64,000 nucleotides of DNA, taken from the NCBI GenBank assembly GCA_958295515.1, contig CATQGW010000003.1, positions 205,623-269,622 of the forward strand, given 5' to 3'. The notes under the pieces are model-generated. The model was not told where the DNA came from. It saw only the letters and a list, made by a program, of their open reading frames with translations, and did no database searches. A program made the position numbers and the translations under genes. This stretch comes from an uncultured Dehalococcoidia bacterium. GTDB lineage: Bacteria; Chloroflexota; Dehalococcoidia; Bin125. Below, piece after piece: positions 17,657 to 28,103 of the stretch (positions are counted from its first letter, which is position 1; the number at the start of each line of letters is the position of its first letter).

Positions 17657-17902
17657 CTAGTTGGCGTCTTCGCCCGCCCGGCGGCGGCGCGAGATGCCCA
17701 TGTCGTTCCAGCGCGAGCGCCCCTCGGCGCGATCCCAGATCGAGTCCTCCGAGGAGTTGCGGAACTCGCGCGTCTCGCCGCAGCCGCAGGTGCCGACGCT
17801 GACCGGGCCGTTGGGCGCGTCGATCAGCCAGTGGTGGCTGTGCGCCGCTTCGCCGGCGGCGCTCTGCCGCGCTCGCTTCTTGGTTGCCGTCTTGCTGGCC
17901 AT
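17657..17902 (-). CDS. Small conserved protein with Cys-Cys/His motif
   Basis: 81 aa. A basic N-terminus (KTATKKRARQ) is followed by SHHWLIDAPNGPVSVGTCGC and GETREFRNSSEDSIWD. The HH and TCGCGE residues could bind a metal in a minimal zinc-ribbon-like unit. GGAGG lies upstream of the ATG. The 220 bp between its stop and pyrD hold no supported gene. Function unknown. Confidence 0.65.
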   Translation of the reverse strand: MASKTATKKRARQSAAGEAAHSHHWLIDAPNGPVSVGTCGCGETREFRNSSEDSIWDRAEGRSRWNDMGISRRRRAGEDAN

Positions 17903-18343
17903 CTCTGTCCTCCACGGGAATACGGCGTGGCTGTAGACACAGCCCTTGCCCTTGATTCCCTTGCACGCGCAACGCTAGGCAGCGAATCGGCAGGGGACAA
18001 CAGATCAGTTAACGCGACGGTTAGGATCGTGTAAAGCCTGATACGCGCCGTCCACCATCTGGATTGCAGAGCGCCCGAATTGCACCCTTTTTCAGCATAA
18101 CGCGCGCCCCGCCCGATGGGTTCCCGCGCCGCTTGCGCGCCGCACAAGCGCGGCGCGCGCTACTATGTGCGCGAGACCACATGGTGATTGCTCGGGACAT
18201 TCGGCATCGCAACGCATCACTCAGCGAAATTACGACGGCCGCCGCTCGCTGCGGTGTCTGCCGCGCTGTGCGGAACCTGACCTGAGGTGGTCTGGCGGCG
18301 GATCAGCGGCGGGCGCGGCGGCGGCCGGCGGAAGGGCGGCGGG
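17903..18343. other. Intergenic region with a strong GC hairpin
   Basis: This 440-bp gap separates the divergent 81-aa gene and mrp and must hold both promoters. The short ORFs listed here lack ribosome sites and family features. A perfect 9-bp hairpin, GCGCGCCGC-ACAAGC-GCGGCGCGC, lies at 18135-18158, with an overlapping alternative pairing of CTTG to CAAG. There is no T-tract, so it is not a clear terminator. No confident promoter is visible. Confidence 0.5.
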
Positions 18344-19471
18344 GTGACTCTGACCAACGAGACGGTCTACGACGCGGTGCGCGCCGTGCGCGACCCCGAA
18401 CTCCAGCGCGATCTGATCAGCCTGCGGATGCTGGCCGCCACCACCGTGGACGGCGACTCGGTCTCCGTTGAGCTGACCGCGCCCTACTACGGCTACGCCT
18501 CGCGCAAGCAGCTGGAGGAGCAGCTGACCGAGGCGATCCGCGCCGCGGGCGCGCGCGAGGTCGCGTTTGAGTGGTCCGTCTCGGTGCCCGCCTGGGAGGG
18601 CGACGACCAGCACCCGGCGATCGGCGGCGTCAAAAACATCATCGCTGTGGCCTCCAACAAGGGCGGCGTGGGCAAATCGACGGTCGCCACCAACCTCGCC
18701 GTCGCGCTCGCCGCCGAGGGTGCGAGCGTGGGACTGGTCGACGCCGACGCGACCGGGCCCAATCTGCCCACGATGTTCGGCCTGCCCGCCGGCTTCCAGG
18801 CGCAGAGCGAGCAGGGCCTGCACCCCGTCGAGCGCCACGGGGTGCGCGTGATCTCGCTCGGCTTCCTGCTGCCCGCCGGCGCGCCGGTCGTCTGGCGCGG
18901 TCCGATGATCGGCTCCGCCATCCGCCAGCTGCTGCACGATGTCGAATGGGGCGACATCGACTACCTGCTGGTCGACCTGCCGCCGGGCACCAGCGACGCC
19001 TCGATGTCGATGGCGCAGGAAGCGCCGATCGCTGGCGCGGTCGTCGTCTCCACTCCGCAGCAGGTCGCGCTCGAAGACGCCAGCAAGGCCGTCACGATGT
19101 TCGAGAAGCTCAACGTGCCCGTCTTCGGCATTGTCGAGAACATGTCCTGGTTCATCACCCCCGACACCGGCCAGCGGGTCGAAATCTTCGGGCACGGCGG
19201 CGCGCGCGACGCCGCCGACGACCTCGAGATCGACTTCCTCGGCGAGGTGCCGCTGGCCACCGAGGTGCGCGCCGGCGGCGACGAAGGACGCCCGATCGTC
19301 GCCTTCGAGCCCGACAATCCGGCGGCGACCGCGTTCACCGAGATCGCCGCCACCGTCGCGCGCAAGGCGGCCGCCTCGGCGCTGCTGCAAGCGCCCACGG
19401 TCCCCGCGCCGACGCCGGCGCCGCCCGCGCCCGCCCCTGCGGCGCCGGGCAAACCCAAATCCATCATCTGA
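18344..19471 (+). CDS. mrp: Mrp/NBP35-type P-loop ATPase (Fe-S carrier family)
   Basis: About 375 aa. N-terminal MIP18/DUF59 domain (about 1-80, AVRDPELQRDLISLRML), then a ParA/MinD-type P-loop domain: deviant Walker A ASNKGGVGKSTVATNLA, GLVDADATGPNLPTMFG, LLVDLPPGTSDA, and a proline-alanine-rich tail. Family members bind and transfer Fe-S clusters. The usual CxxC after ENMS is absent: here the segment reads ENMSWFITPDTGQRVEIFGH, a known Cys-less variant. The start is GTG 18344 with GGAAGGG upstream; the tracked start adds a glycine/arginine-rich artefact. Confidence 0.9.
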   Translation: MTLTNETVYDAVRAVRDPELQRDLISLRMLAATTVDGDSVSVELTAPYYGYASRKQLEEQLTEAIRAAGAREVAFEWSVSVPAWEGDDQHPAIGGVKNIIAVASNKGGVGKSTVATNLAVALAAEGASVGLVDADATGPNLPTMFGLPAGFQAQSEQGLHPVERHGVRVISLGFLLPAGAPVVWRGPMIGSAIRQLLHDVEWGDIDYLLVDLPPGTSDASMSMAQEAPIAGAVVVSTPQQVALEDASKAVTMFEKLNVPVFGIVENMSWFITPDTGQRVEIFGHGGARDAADDLEIDFLGEVPLATEVRAGGDEGRPIVAFEPDNPAATAFTEIAATVARKAAASALLQAPTVPAPTPAPPAPAPAAPGKPKSII

Positions 19472-19496
19472 CACAGACTCCGAAGGAGCACCACGC

Positions 19497-20459
19497 ATGA
19501 CACGACTACTGGGACGACGCACACTCTCCCTCAAGAAGCCCGACGAACAGGCGGACCACGAAGCCGACTACCAAGCCGAACGGGAAGATGAGCGCAACGC
19601 CGCCGTGACTGACGCGCCCGCGCCGCGCAAGCCCTCCACGCGCCGCCGCCGCGCGCCGAACGCGGCGGTCGCCGAGCCGCGCGAGCCGCGCCGCGCTCCC
19701 GCGCCGACCAACGGAGCGGGCGGCGACACCGCGCCGAGCGAGAGCAAGGAAGCCAAGCCCTCGCGCCGCCGCTCCACCTCGCGCCGCAGCGCGCCCGAAC
19801 CCACGCCCGACAACCCGCTGCTGGCCGCGATGCAGCGCCAGACCGCGCTGCTCGAACGCCAGGCCGAGCTGATCGAGCAGCAGCAGCACTCGCTGACCCG
19901 CCTGACCGACGCGATGCTCGGCGCGAAGCGCGGCGGCATCCACACCCAGGGCGCGCAGATCGAGGTCTCGCCCCGCCTCGCCGTCTTCGTCGATGTGCCC
20001 AACATCCTCTACGCCGCCGAAGCGACGAATGTCGAGCTCAACTGGGGCAAAGTCGCCGACTTCCTCTCCGAAGGCCGCACGCTCGTGCGCGCCATCGCCT
20101 ACGCGCCGATCTCCGACGACCCCAACGAGCGCACCGAAAACGAGCGCTTTGTGGTGCCCTTCCTCGAGCACGGCTACCGCATCGCCACCAAGCCGCTCAA
20201 GCGCTTCCGCGGCGGCAGCGTCAAGGCCAACTTCGATGTCGAACTGGCCATCGACGTGCTGACCATGGCCGACCGCGTGGACGTGATCGTGCTGGTTTCG
20301 GGCGACGGCGATTTCCGCCGCCTGGTCGAAATCGTCGGCAGCCGCGGCGTCCGCGTCGAGGTGATGGCCTTCGGCCAAAGCACCTCGCAGGACCTGCGAG
20401 TGGTCGCCGACCGCTACATCGACATCGCCGGCTACATCCCCGAGCTGACCGGGCGGTAA
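19497..20459 (+). CDS. NYN-domain (PIN-like) protein with disordered basic N-terminus
   Basis: 320 aa. The first 105 residues are charged, Arg/Pro/Ala-rich and probably disordered. A short coiled coil (LLERQAELIEQQQHSLTRL) precedes a NYN/LabA-DUF88 domain: AVFVDVPNILYAA, FDVELAIDVLTMADRVDVIV, LVSGDGDFRRLVEIV and GVRVEVMAFG. The acidic residues fit a metal-dependent RNase-type site. AAGGAG precedes the ATG at 19497, 25 nt after mrp, so it is probably co-transcribed. RNA processing or turnover is the likely role (inference from the family). Confidence 0.85.
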   Translation: MTRLLGRRTLSLKKPDEQADHEADYQAEREDERNAAVTDAPAPRKPSTRRRRAPNAAVAEPREPRRAPAPTNGAGGDTAPSESKEAKPSRRRSTSRRSAPEPTPDNPLLAAMQRQTALLERQAELIEQQQHSLTRLTDAMLGAKRGGIHTQGAQIEVSPRLAVFVDVPNILYAAEATNVELNWGKVADFLSEGRTLVRAIAYAPISDDPNERTENERFVVPFLEHGYRIATKPLKRFRGGSVKANFDVELAIDVLTMADRVDVIVLVSGDGDFRRLVEIVGSRGVRVEVMAFGQSTSQDLRVVADRYIDIAGYIPELTGR

Positions 20460-20494
20460 CACAAGGCCGGCGCGCGGCAAACTATTCTCAGCGC

Positions 20495-23400
20495 ATGCCC
20501 GAGCCGCCGCCCCTCTGGTCCGACGCCTTCCTCGCCGATGAAATCCGCGAGCAGCCGGAGTACCAGGCGCTGGACGACGACAGCGCCGAGTTCGACCGGT
20601 TCGTCAGCCGCGCCCGGCAGATTCTCGGGGATGTCCACGGCATCAAAGACGCCGCTGAACAGCTGACGATCGAGCGGGCGATCACCCCGCTGCTGGAGGC
20701 GCTCGGCTGGCCGACGCCGCTGCCCCAGCTCGGCCTCACCGCCCGCGACGAAGTGGACCTGGCGCTCTACGCCGAGGAAGAGCAGCGCGAAGCCCTGCTT
20801 CGGGACTCCGAGCGCGACCAGGTGCTCGGAGCCGCCGGCATCGTCGAATGCAAGGCGTGGGACAGCCCCTTCGACAGCTCAGGCTCCGGCTCGCGCCCCG
20901 GCGAAACCGCCGCCCAACAACTCCAGCGCTACCTGCTGATCGCCGGCGCCGACTCCGGCGAATCGCTGCGCTGGGGCATCCTCACCAACGGCGCGCGCTG
21001 GCGCATCTACTCCTACCGCGCCCGCCCGCGCGAGCGCGCCTGGGAGATCGATCTCGACCGCCTGCTCGTCTCGCAAGACCTCTTCGACCAGCAGCCCAAC
21101 GGGGACAAGCTCCACCAGCTGCGTCTCGCCTGGCTCTTGCTCCGCCGCGACTCATGGGTTGACCAGCCGGGCGAAAACGAGTCGTTCCTCGATCGCTTGC
21201 TCAATGAGGGGCGGCGCGCCGACGAACAAGTCGCAGCCAACCTCTCCGGCGCAATCTTCAAAGATGTCTACCCCCAGCTCGTTGCCGCGTTTTGGCGGCG
21301 GCAACCGGAGGCTGCGGCTGACGATGTGGCACGCGCGGCGCTCTACTTTCTCTACCGCCTGCTCTTCCTCTCCTACGCAGAAGACCGCGGGCTTCTGCCT
21401 GTCGGATCCGATCACTACGCACCGTTCAGCCTGCGCCGCGCTGTCCGTGATCGTGTCCGCAACGGCCACGCATACCCGGAACGTTCCACTACCCTCTGGG
21501 ACGCCATCGAGACGTTGCGCGACATGGTGGACCAGGGCGACGAACAACTGGGCGTCCCGGCATACGACGGTCGTCTGTTCGCTCCCATTCACAAGCTGCT
21601 CGATGAAATCAAAGTGCCCGACGCCGAACTGGCGCCGATCATCGCGCCGCTCAGCCATGTCGAGCAGCGCTACATCAGCTACCGAACGCTCTCCGTCCAG
21701 CAGCTCGGCAGCATCTACGAGAAGCTGCTCGAATTCGTGCCGCAGCGCGATGACGCCGGCCGGGTCGAGGCTGTGCTTCGGCCGTACGCGCGCAAGGACT
21801 CCGGCTCCTATTACACGCCGCAGGAGCTGGTCGACCTGATCGTCGAGCAGACCCTCACACCGCTGGTCGAGGAGCGCATCGCAGCGTTCCGCAACGATCC
21901 GCGGGCGGAGAACGATCCCGCCCTGGCGGTGCGGGAGCTCAAGGTGCTCGATCCGGCGATGGGATCGGGCCACTTTCTGATCACCGCGCTCGATTGGCTC
22001 GCCGACCGCATTATGGAGCTGCTGGACACCACGTGGGAGCACGATCCGGCGTACGAGTCGCCGCTGCGCGACGAACTCGCGCAGGTTCGCCGCTTCATTA
22101 CCCAGCCGCCCGATCTGCCGATTGACAATCCCGCGATCGACGTGATCGAGCGCAATCGCGCCATGCTCGCGCTCGCCGAGCCCCCGGACGACCGCGCGAT
22201 CGTTCAGCGGATGGTGCTCAAGCGCTGCATCTACGGCGTCGACAAAAACCCGCTCGCCGTCGAGCTTGCCAGGGTCGCGCTCTGGCTGCACACGTTCACC
22301 CCGCCGCTGCCGTTGCCCTACCTGAATCATCGCATCCGCGCCGGCGACTCGCTGCTGGGCATCAGCTTCGAGCTTGCCGTTGAGTACCTCGGCCGGTGGG
22401 GTCCGGACCATATGGCCCGCGGCCTCTGGAACGACAAGCGCATGCTGCTCGATGCTGCCGAGATGTACGAACGCGGCATGACCGAGTCGCTCGATCTGGT
22501 CCTACCGGGCATCCAAGCATCTGAGCGGGCGCACGAAGCGATGGAGACCGCCTCGATCGGGACGCGCCGCGCGTTCGACCTGCTCGCCGGCTTCCGCTGG
22601 CTCAGCGCGGGCATGAAGAAGCGCGACCGCGACGCATTTCACGAGCCCCTGACTGATGCGCTGAGCGGGCATGTCGGGCGCGCTGTCGCCATCCTCTACA
22701 ACGGTGAAAACCGCGAAGGTCTGACACCCTCCACGCCAGAGTTCCGCGAGATTCGCGACCGCGCCCGAGCTGTCATCGATCGCGAGCACATCTTCCACTG
22801 GGAAGTCGAGTTCCCGCAGGTGTTCGACGCGGGCGGCTTTGACGCTGTTATCAGCAATCCACCTTGGGACCAGGTTGAACAGAGTGCGATCGAGTGGTTT
22901 GCTGCTCGCGAGCCTGAAATCGCCCTGGCAAAGCCAGCGTCGCGTCAGAAGACACTTATCGCGGCCAAGTTGAGCCAGCGAGACGAGATTGCGGATCAGT
23001 ACGAAGCAGCCATGCACGCTCAAGCAGGTCTGCGGCGATATGTCCGCACGATCGACACTTACAAGCTCGTCAGCGCCGGACGCCCTAACCTCTACAAGCT
23101 CTTCGTTGGTCGCGCATTGGCTCTTCTACATCCGCACGGAATCGCTGGTCTCCTCGTTCCGTCGGGGATCTATGCGGACAAATCGGTCGATAAATTCTTC
23201 CGATCCATCTCGACGACTGGCCGGCTATGCGGAATTTACGATTTCCGCAACACCCGTGCAGGTGACCCAACGGCATCGTCGTCACGGTGGTTTGCAGATG
23301 TTGGCGACAACGAGAAGTTCTCTGCCATCATCATCGGTGGTGAGAAGCGAGATGTCGCAGAGGCGAAGTGTGGGTTCTTTCTGGCCGGACGTCAAGATCT

Positions 23401-24517
23401 GAAAGATCCAGAGCGCGTGTTCGTACTCACTCCTCGTGACTTCGCCAGACTTAATCCGAACACAGGCACTGCGCCGATCTTTCGGACACGTCGCGATGCC
23501 AACATCGTCACTTCGAATCTATCAAGAACATCCAACGCTGGTAGATCGTTCGAGTGGAGAAGAACTGCGGGCGTGGAACGTCAGGTTCAAGCAAGGCCTG
23601 TTTAACATGACATCGGACTCCGACTGTTCTCTACCGCTGAACGACTAGAAGACACAGGCTCCTATCGCGTTGCACAAAACCGCTTCAGGAAAGGCAGTAC
23701 AGACTGGGTGCCGCTGCTCCAAGGACGATCGATTCACTACTTCGATCATCGCGCGAACGGCATCGAGATCAGTCCAAAAGGTATCCGACAACCATACCGA
23801 AGCGTAGCCTCCACTGACCTCCAGCGCGAGTCGCCGGAATTCACACCTGCACCTCAATATTGGGTGGAAGAAGCTGAGGTCGTTAGACGATTCGGCGGCG
23901 AGAGAGCGTGGGCGATCGCATTCCGTAACGTCGCGCGAATCACGGATCGACGCACGATGATAGCCGCGCTTGTCCCAAGGGTTGGGATCGGGCACGGACT
24001 TCCCTTGTTGCTAGGCGCAGGTGAATTCACTGCGAAAGATGCGGCTTACCTGCTCGCGAATCTCAACAGTATCCCGTTCGACTACGTCACTCGATGCAAG
24101 ATCGCAGGTGCGAACCTGACGTGGTACAACATCGAACAGTTGCCGGTGATCGCTCCCGCCGACTACGACCGAGCATTCGGCGAGACCACCGCCCGCGAGC
24201 TGGTTCGGGACCATGTCCTGCGCCTCAGCTACACCGCGCACGACCTTGAGCCGTTCGCCCGCGACTTGGGCTACGTGGGCGATCCGTTCATTTGGAACCC
24301 CGCCGAGCGCCGCCAACTCCGCGCCCGCCTCGACGCTCTCTACTTCCACCTCTACGGCCTCGACGCGGACGACACCGCCTACATCCTGGACCAGTTCCCC
24401 GTGCTCGAAAAGAACGAGCGCAAGGCGCACGGACGCTACCTCACCAAAGAGCTGGTGCTCGGCTACCACCGCGCCCTGGCCGCCGGCGACACCGAGTCGG
24501 AAATTCGCCTCGATTAG
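20495..24517 (+). CDS. Type IIG restriction endonuclease-methyltransferase, broken by two compensating indels
   Basis: One polypeptide of about 1,340 aa combining cleavage and adenine-methylation. The N-terminal PD-(D/E)xK nuclease is visible (DEVDLAL at 85-91, VECK at 117-120). The methyltransferase has SAM motif I DPAMGSGHF (about 487) and motif IV NPPWDQV (about 788), followed by a target-recognition region. The reading frame goes 2-0-2. An extra T at 23511-23512 breaks VTRIYQEHP, and a missing G near 23624 breaks SDSGLFSTAERL. In between the original frame hits TAA at 23603-23605. Fixing both bases gives one continuous family-length protein. Composition falls noticeably from about 22.8 to 24.1 kb, over the recognition region. 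No separate R, M, S or BREX/DISARM genes flank it, so it acts alone if intact. Treated as a gene with probable sequence errors. Confidence 0.85.
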
Positions 24518-24532
24518 CCGCCTGACAGTCGC

Positions 24533-25375
24533 CTACGACGCGGCGAAGTGGCGCTTCCCGTCGGTCCGCGCGGCGCGGCCTACGCCGGGGAACTTGAAGT
24601 GGCCGGAGGCGATCAGCGCGTTCTCCGCCTCAATGCGGTCGAACAGCGCCCGCCGGCTCGCCGTGCTCGTCGTCGGGTCCACATCCGCGCTGGGGCACCA
24701 GTCGGTCTCGGTGAGCTGCACCATGTGGTGCGCGGCGTCGCCGATCACGTAGGCCGCCTCGCCGTCGCTGTTGACCGCGAACGACACATGGCCGGGCGTG
24801 TGGCCCGGCGTGGGCACCGTGACCACCTCGCTGGTCAGCGTGTGCTCGCCCTCGACGAAATCGATCAGCCCCGCGTCCAGCAGCGGCGCGAGCACATTGT
24901 CGTAGCCCGCGCCCTGCTTGAGCTCGTCGCTGCTGGTCCAGAAATCCCACTCCGCCTGCTGCACCACGTGCCGCGCGTTGGGGAAGAGCGGCTGCGGCTT
25001 GCCGTCCACATCCGTCGTGTTCCAGCCCGTGTGGTCGAAGTGCAGGTGGGTGAAGGCCACAACATCGATCTCATCGGGCGAGACGCCCGCCTCGCGGATC
25101 ACGTCCGGCAGCCCCGGCGTGATCTTCAGCGGCATCATCTCCACCGGCCGGCCGCCGATCCCGCTGTCGACCAGGATCGTCGTGCCCTGGCTAATGATCA
25201 GCCACGAGCCGAGGTTGAGCGTGATGTTGCCGTCCTCGTCCAGCAGCTCGCCGTAGGCGTCCCAGTCGGAGGGTTGGGTGGTGTTGAAGAACCCGGTGGG
25301 CGGGATCGCGGCCCAGGAGTCCTGCAGCGAGACGAGCTCGGCGTCGCCGACGTTGATGCGGTGGATCAGTCCCAT
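24533..25375 (-). CDS. Metallo-beta-lactamase-fold hydrolase
   Basis: 280 aa. The metal-binding signature is FTHLHFDHTGWN, with further ligands in PTPGHTPGHVSF, VIGDAAHH and the final SGHFKFPGVG. The layout resembles the AttM/AiiB group and related MBL hydrolases, some of which open lactone rings. There is no signal peptide. It is convergent with the type IIG gene (15-nt gap) and followed upstream by glcF in the same direction, with a gap of about 40 nt. Substrate unknown. Confidence 0.88.
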   Translation of the reverse strand: MGLIHRINVGDAELVSLQDSWAAIPPTGFFNTTQPSDWDAYGELLDEDGNITLNLGSWLIISQGTTILVDSGIGGRPVEMMPLKITPGLPDVIREAGVSPDEIDVVAFTHLHFDHTGWNTTDVDGKPQPLFPNARHVVQQAEWDFWTSSDELKQGAGYDNVLAPLLDAGLIDFVEGEHTLTSEVVTVPTPGHTPGHVSFAVNSDGEAAYVIGDAAHHMVQLTETDWCPSADVDPTTSTASRRALFDRIEAENALIASGHFKFPGVGRAARTDGKRHFAAS

Positions 25376-25413
25376 GACCAGCCTCGTTTCGCGAGTGAAC
25401 GGTTGCGCGGAGG

Positions 25414-26772
25414 CTAACGGATGCGGCGCGCGCCGTCGCCGATGCGGTAGGACTCGTCGAGCAGCTCAATCGCGTGCGCGCTGCGCGCCGAGAGCGCGCC
25501 TTCGGCGTCGTAGCGGGCGATCCCCGCGTCGAGCTGGAGCATGCAGCCGGGGTTGGCGGTGCAGACCTGCTGCGCGCCGCTGGCGAGCACGTCCTCCATC
25601 TTCTCGGCGAGCACGCGCTGCGAAATCTCGGACTGCATGATCGAGTAGATGCCGGCGCTGCCGCAGCAGCGGTCGGGCGCGCGCATTTCGCGCAGTTCCA
25701 GCCCGGGGATCGCGCGCAGCAGTTCGCGCGGCGCTTTGCGCACCTCCTGCGCGTGCGAAAGGTGGCAGGAGTCCTGGTAGGTGACCGCGCGCGGAAGCTC
25801 GCCGGTGGGCGGCTCGAAGCCGATCTCGACCAGATATTCATGCACATCGCGCACACGCGAGGCGAAGTCCGCGGCGCGCGCCGCCCAGTCAGAGTCGTTG
25901 CGCAGCAGGTGTCCGTATTCCTTGAGGTGCGAGCCGCAGCCGGCGGCGTTAATCAGGATCGCATCGGGCGGCGCTTCGCCGTCGGGCAGAAATGCGGCGA
26001 TGTTCTTGCGGGCCAAGTCGCGCGCCGCTTCGACATCGCCGCCGTGCGCGTGCAGCGCGCCGCAGCAGACCTGCTCCCGCGGCGCGCGCACCGCAACCCC
26101 GTTGCGGGCGAAGACGCGCACGGTGGCGCGGTGCGTCTCGGGATAGGCGAGCGGCATCATGCAGCCGGTCAGCAGCGCGGCGTTCGCGCGCAGTGGTTGG
26201 GCGGGCTGCACGCGCTCGGCTTCGGCGTTGGCGTAGAAGCGGTCCGTCGCATCGGGCGAGAGCGCTTCCACATCGGCCAGTCCCGGCGCAAAGCGCCGCA
26301 GCAGACCGCTCCGGCGCACCAGCGCTTGCAGCCCCAGCCGCTGGTAGAGCTTCAGCCCGTAGCCGGCCAGCCGCAGTCGGCGCGGCGAGGGGAAGACGCC
26401 GCGCATGATCAGGTTCCAGAGCAGCCGCCGCCGGCGCGGCCAGCGCTGCTGCGCGAACGCCTCCGCGCGGGTCGCCTCCATCAGCCGTCCGTAGGGCACC
26501 TTCGAGGGGCAGGCGGTCTCGCAGGCGCGGCATTGCAGGCACTGATCGAAGTGCTGTTGCACGCGCGGCGTCCACTCCACCCGCCCCGTGTCGAGCGCCC
26601 GCATCAGCGCGATCCGACCGCGCGGCGAGTCCGTCTCCACGCCGAGATCGAGGTAGGTCGGGCAGGCGTTGAGGCAGAAGCCGCAGTGGACGCAGAGTCC
26701 CAGCTCGTGTTCGTCGGGGCGGTCCTCGGTCAGCCAGATCGGCTCGCCCTGCGCGGGGGGTGCGTGCGTCAT
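25414..26772 (-). CDS. glcF: Glycolate oxidase iron-sulfur subunit
   Basis: 452 aa. Two 4Fe-4S motifs near the N-terminus, CVHCGFCLNACP and CLQCRACETACPSKVPYG, then two CCG cysteine-rich domains (LLTGCMMPLAYP, CCGALHAHGG and DSCHLSHAQEV, CCGSAGIYS). It passes electrons from the FAD subunits to the membrane quinone pool. Its ATG overlaps the end of glcE by 4 nt. A FAD/FAD/FeS set of this kind oxidises glycolate or another 2-hydroxy acid such as lactate; the exact substrate is not readable from the sequence. Confidence 0.93.
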   Translation of the reverse strand: MTHAPPAQGEPIWLTEDRPDEHELGLCVHCGFCLNACPTYLDLGVETDSPRGRIALMRALDTGRVEWTPRVQQHFDQCLQCRACETACPSKVPYGRLMEATRAEAFAQQRWPRRRRLLWNLIMRGVFPSPRRLRLAGYGLKLYQRLGLQALVRRSGLLRRFAPGLADVEALSPDATDRFYANAEAERVQPAQPLRANAALLTGCMMPLAYPETHRATVRVFARNGVAVRAPREQVCCGALHAHGGDVEAARDLARKNIAAFLPDGEAPPDAILINAAGCGSHLKEYGHLLRNDSDWAARAADFASRVRDVHEYLVEIGFEPPTGELPRAVTYQDSCHLSHAQEVRKAPRELLRAIPGLELREMRAPDRCCGSAGIYSIMQSEISQRVLAEKMEDVLASGAQQVCTANPGCMLQLDAGIARYDAEGALSARSAHAIELLDESYRIGDGARRIR

Positions 26773-28058
26773 ATGCCGTCCACAAAGCGTCCCGGATTGA
26801 GCGTGCGGTTGGGGTCGAACTCGTCCTTGATCCGCCTCATCAGCCGCGCTCCGGGTCCGGCCGGTCCCCAGATGTCGATCCGGCGCTTCAGTTCGGGCGG
26901 GGCCTGTTCGATGGTCAGCGCGGCTCCGCTCGGCTCCAGCGCCTCGCGCGCCCGCTGGACGCGCTCGGCGGCATCGCCGTCAAGCGGCGCGTCCACAAAG
27001 AGTAGCCCCGAATCGGCGGCGGCGATCCAGCGCGTCGCCTCGGGGAAGAGCCGGCCAAGCTGCGCCTGCGCCTCCGCGAGCGACGCCGGCGGCGCGCCGA
27101 GCCGCAGGCGCAGCTGCTCCGCGGGCGTGGCGAGCTCCAGATCCAGAATCGTCTGCCAGGTTTCAATCACGCCGCTCTCGGTGGGCGCGCCGCCCGTCGC
27201 GCCGGCGCGGCGCGCGGCCTCCGCGGCGCCGCCCAGTGTTTCCACGACGGCCTGTTCGAGCCCGGACATGCGCAGCACGAGCGCCGCCGCGCCGTCCGCG
27301 ACCTCTGCCGCCCGCGCCGACGCGGGCGACAGCGCGACCGCGGCCTGCAACGACGGTTCAGCCCGCATCGCCGCGCGCGCGGCTGCGAGGGCGGCGGGGA
27401 GGTCCGGCGCGGAGAGGATCGCGAGCTGATCGCTGGTCGGCAGCGGGCGCAGCTTGAAGGTCAGTTCGACGATGATTCCGAGCGTGCCCAGCGCGCCGCA
27501 GAACAGCTTGGGCAGGTCGTAGCCGCTGACGTTCTTGACCACGCGCCCGCCGCCCTTGATCGATGCGCCGTTGGCGCGCACCATCCGCATCCCGATCACC
27601 CAGTCGCGCGGATAGCCGAACGCGCGCCGCCGCAGCCCGCCGCGCCCCACCGCCGCGATCCCGCCCAGCGTGGCCTGCTCAAAGCGCGCCTGGTCGAGCG
27701 GCACAAACTGCCCCTGCTCAGCCAGCCGCTGCTGCAGCGCCGCCAGCGTCATCCCGGCTTCCACGGTGATCGTGAAATCGTTCGGCTCATAGTCCACCAC
27801 CGCGTCCATCGCCGAGAGGTCCAGCGCGATGTCATACCGCTCCGGCGGCATCCCCAGCCCGGTCATCGTCGCGCCCCCGATCGGCGCGACGGCGAGCGCA
27901 TGCTGGTCGGCGTGCGCCAGCACGCTCGAAACATCGTCATCGGAGCGCGCGCAAACTGCCAGATCGGGTTGTTTGTCGTCGATGCGGTAGCGGTTCGCGC
28001 TTTGATCGGCGCGAAGCAACGATGCCAACTCATCGGCAATTCGCTGAGGCGTAGTCAC
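26769..28058 (-). CDS. glcE: Glycolate oxidase FAD-binding subunit
   Basis: 429 aa. PCMH-type FAD-binding domain in the N-terminal half: LAVAPIGGATMTGLGMPPER, ITVEAGMTLAALQQRLAEQG, and TLGGIAAVGRGGLRRRAFGY with VKNVSGYDLPKLFCGALGTL. The C-terminal half is the shorter, divergent GlcE-type cap. It is coupled to glcF by a 4-nt overlap. It is separated from glcD by a two-gene PIN module of about 0.8 kb, an unusual interruption of a normally contiguous glcDEF operon. Confidence 0.92.
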   Translation of the reverse strand: MTTPQRIADELASLLRADQSANRYRIDDKQPDLAVCARSDDDVSSVLAHADQHALAVAPIGGATMTGLGMPPERYDIALDLSAMDAVVDYEPNDFTITVEAGMTLAALQQRLAEQGQFVPLDQARFEQATLGGIAAVGRGGLRRRAFGYPRDWVIGMRMVRANGASIKGGGRVVKNVSGYDLPKLFCGALGTLGIIVELTFKLRPLPTSDQLAILSAPDLPAALAAARAAMRAEPSLQAAVALSPASARAAEVADGAAALVLRMSGLEQAVVETLGGAAEAARRAGATGGAPTESGVIETWQTILDLELATPAEQLRLRLGAPPASLAEAQAQLGRLFPEATRWIAAADSGLLFVDAPLDGDAAERVQRAREALEPSGAALTIEQAPPELKRRIDIWGPAGPGARLMRRIKDEFDPNRTLNPGRFVDGI

Positions 28059-28103
28059 GTTACAGCGTCCGTGCCTGGGGCTTGGGATTCGGTGAGTGCA
28101 TAC

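Noticed and set aside
18344-19471. Missing CxxC in Mrp as evidence of decay
   Set aside because: The APDTG/TPDTG variant without cysteines is widespread in intact Mrp proteins, and the P-loop is perfect.
20495-24517. Interpretation as BREX PglX
   Set aside because: None of the BREX companions (brxC, pglZ, brxL) is nearby, and the N-terminus carries a PD-(D/E)xK-like nuclease, which fits a solitary type IIG enzyme.
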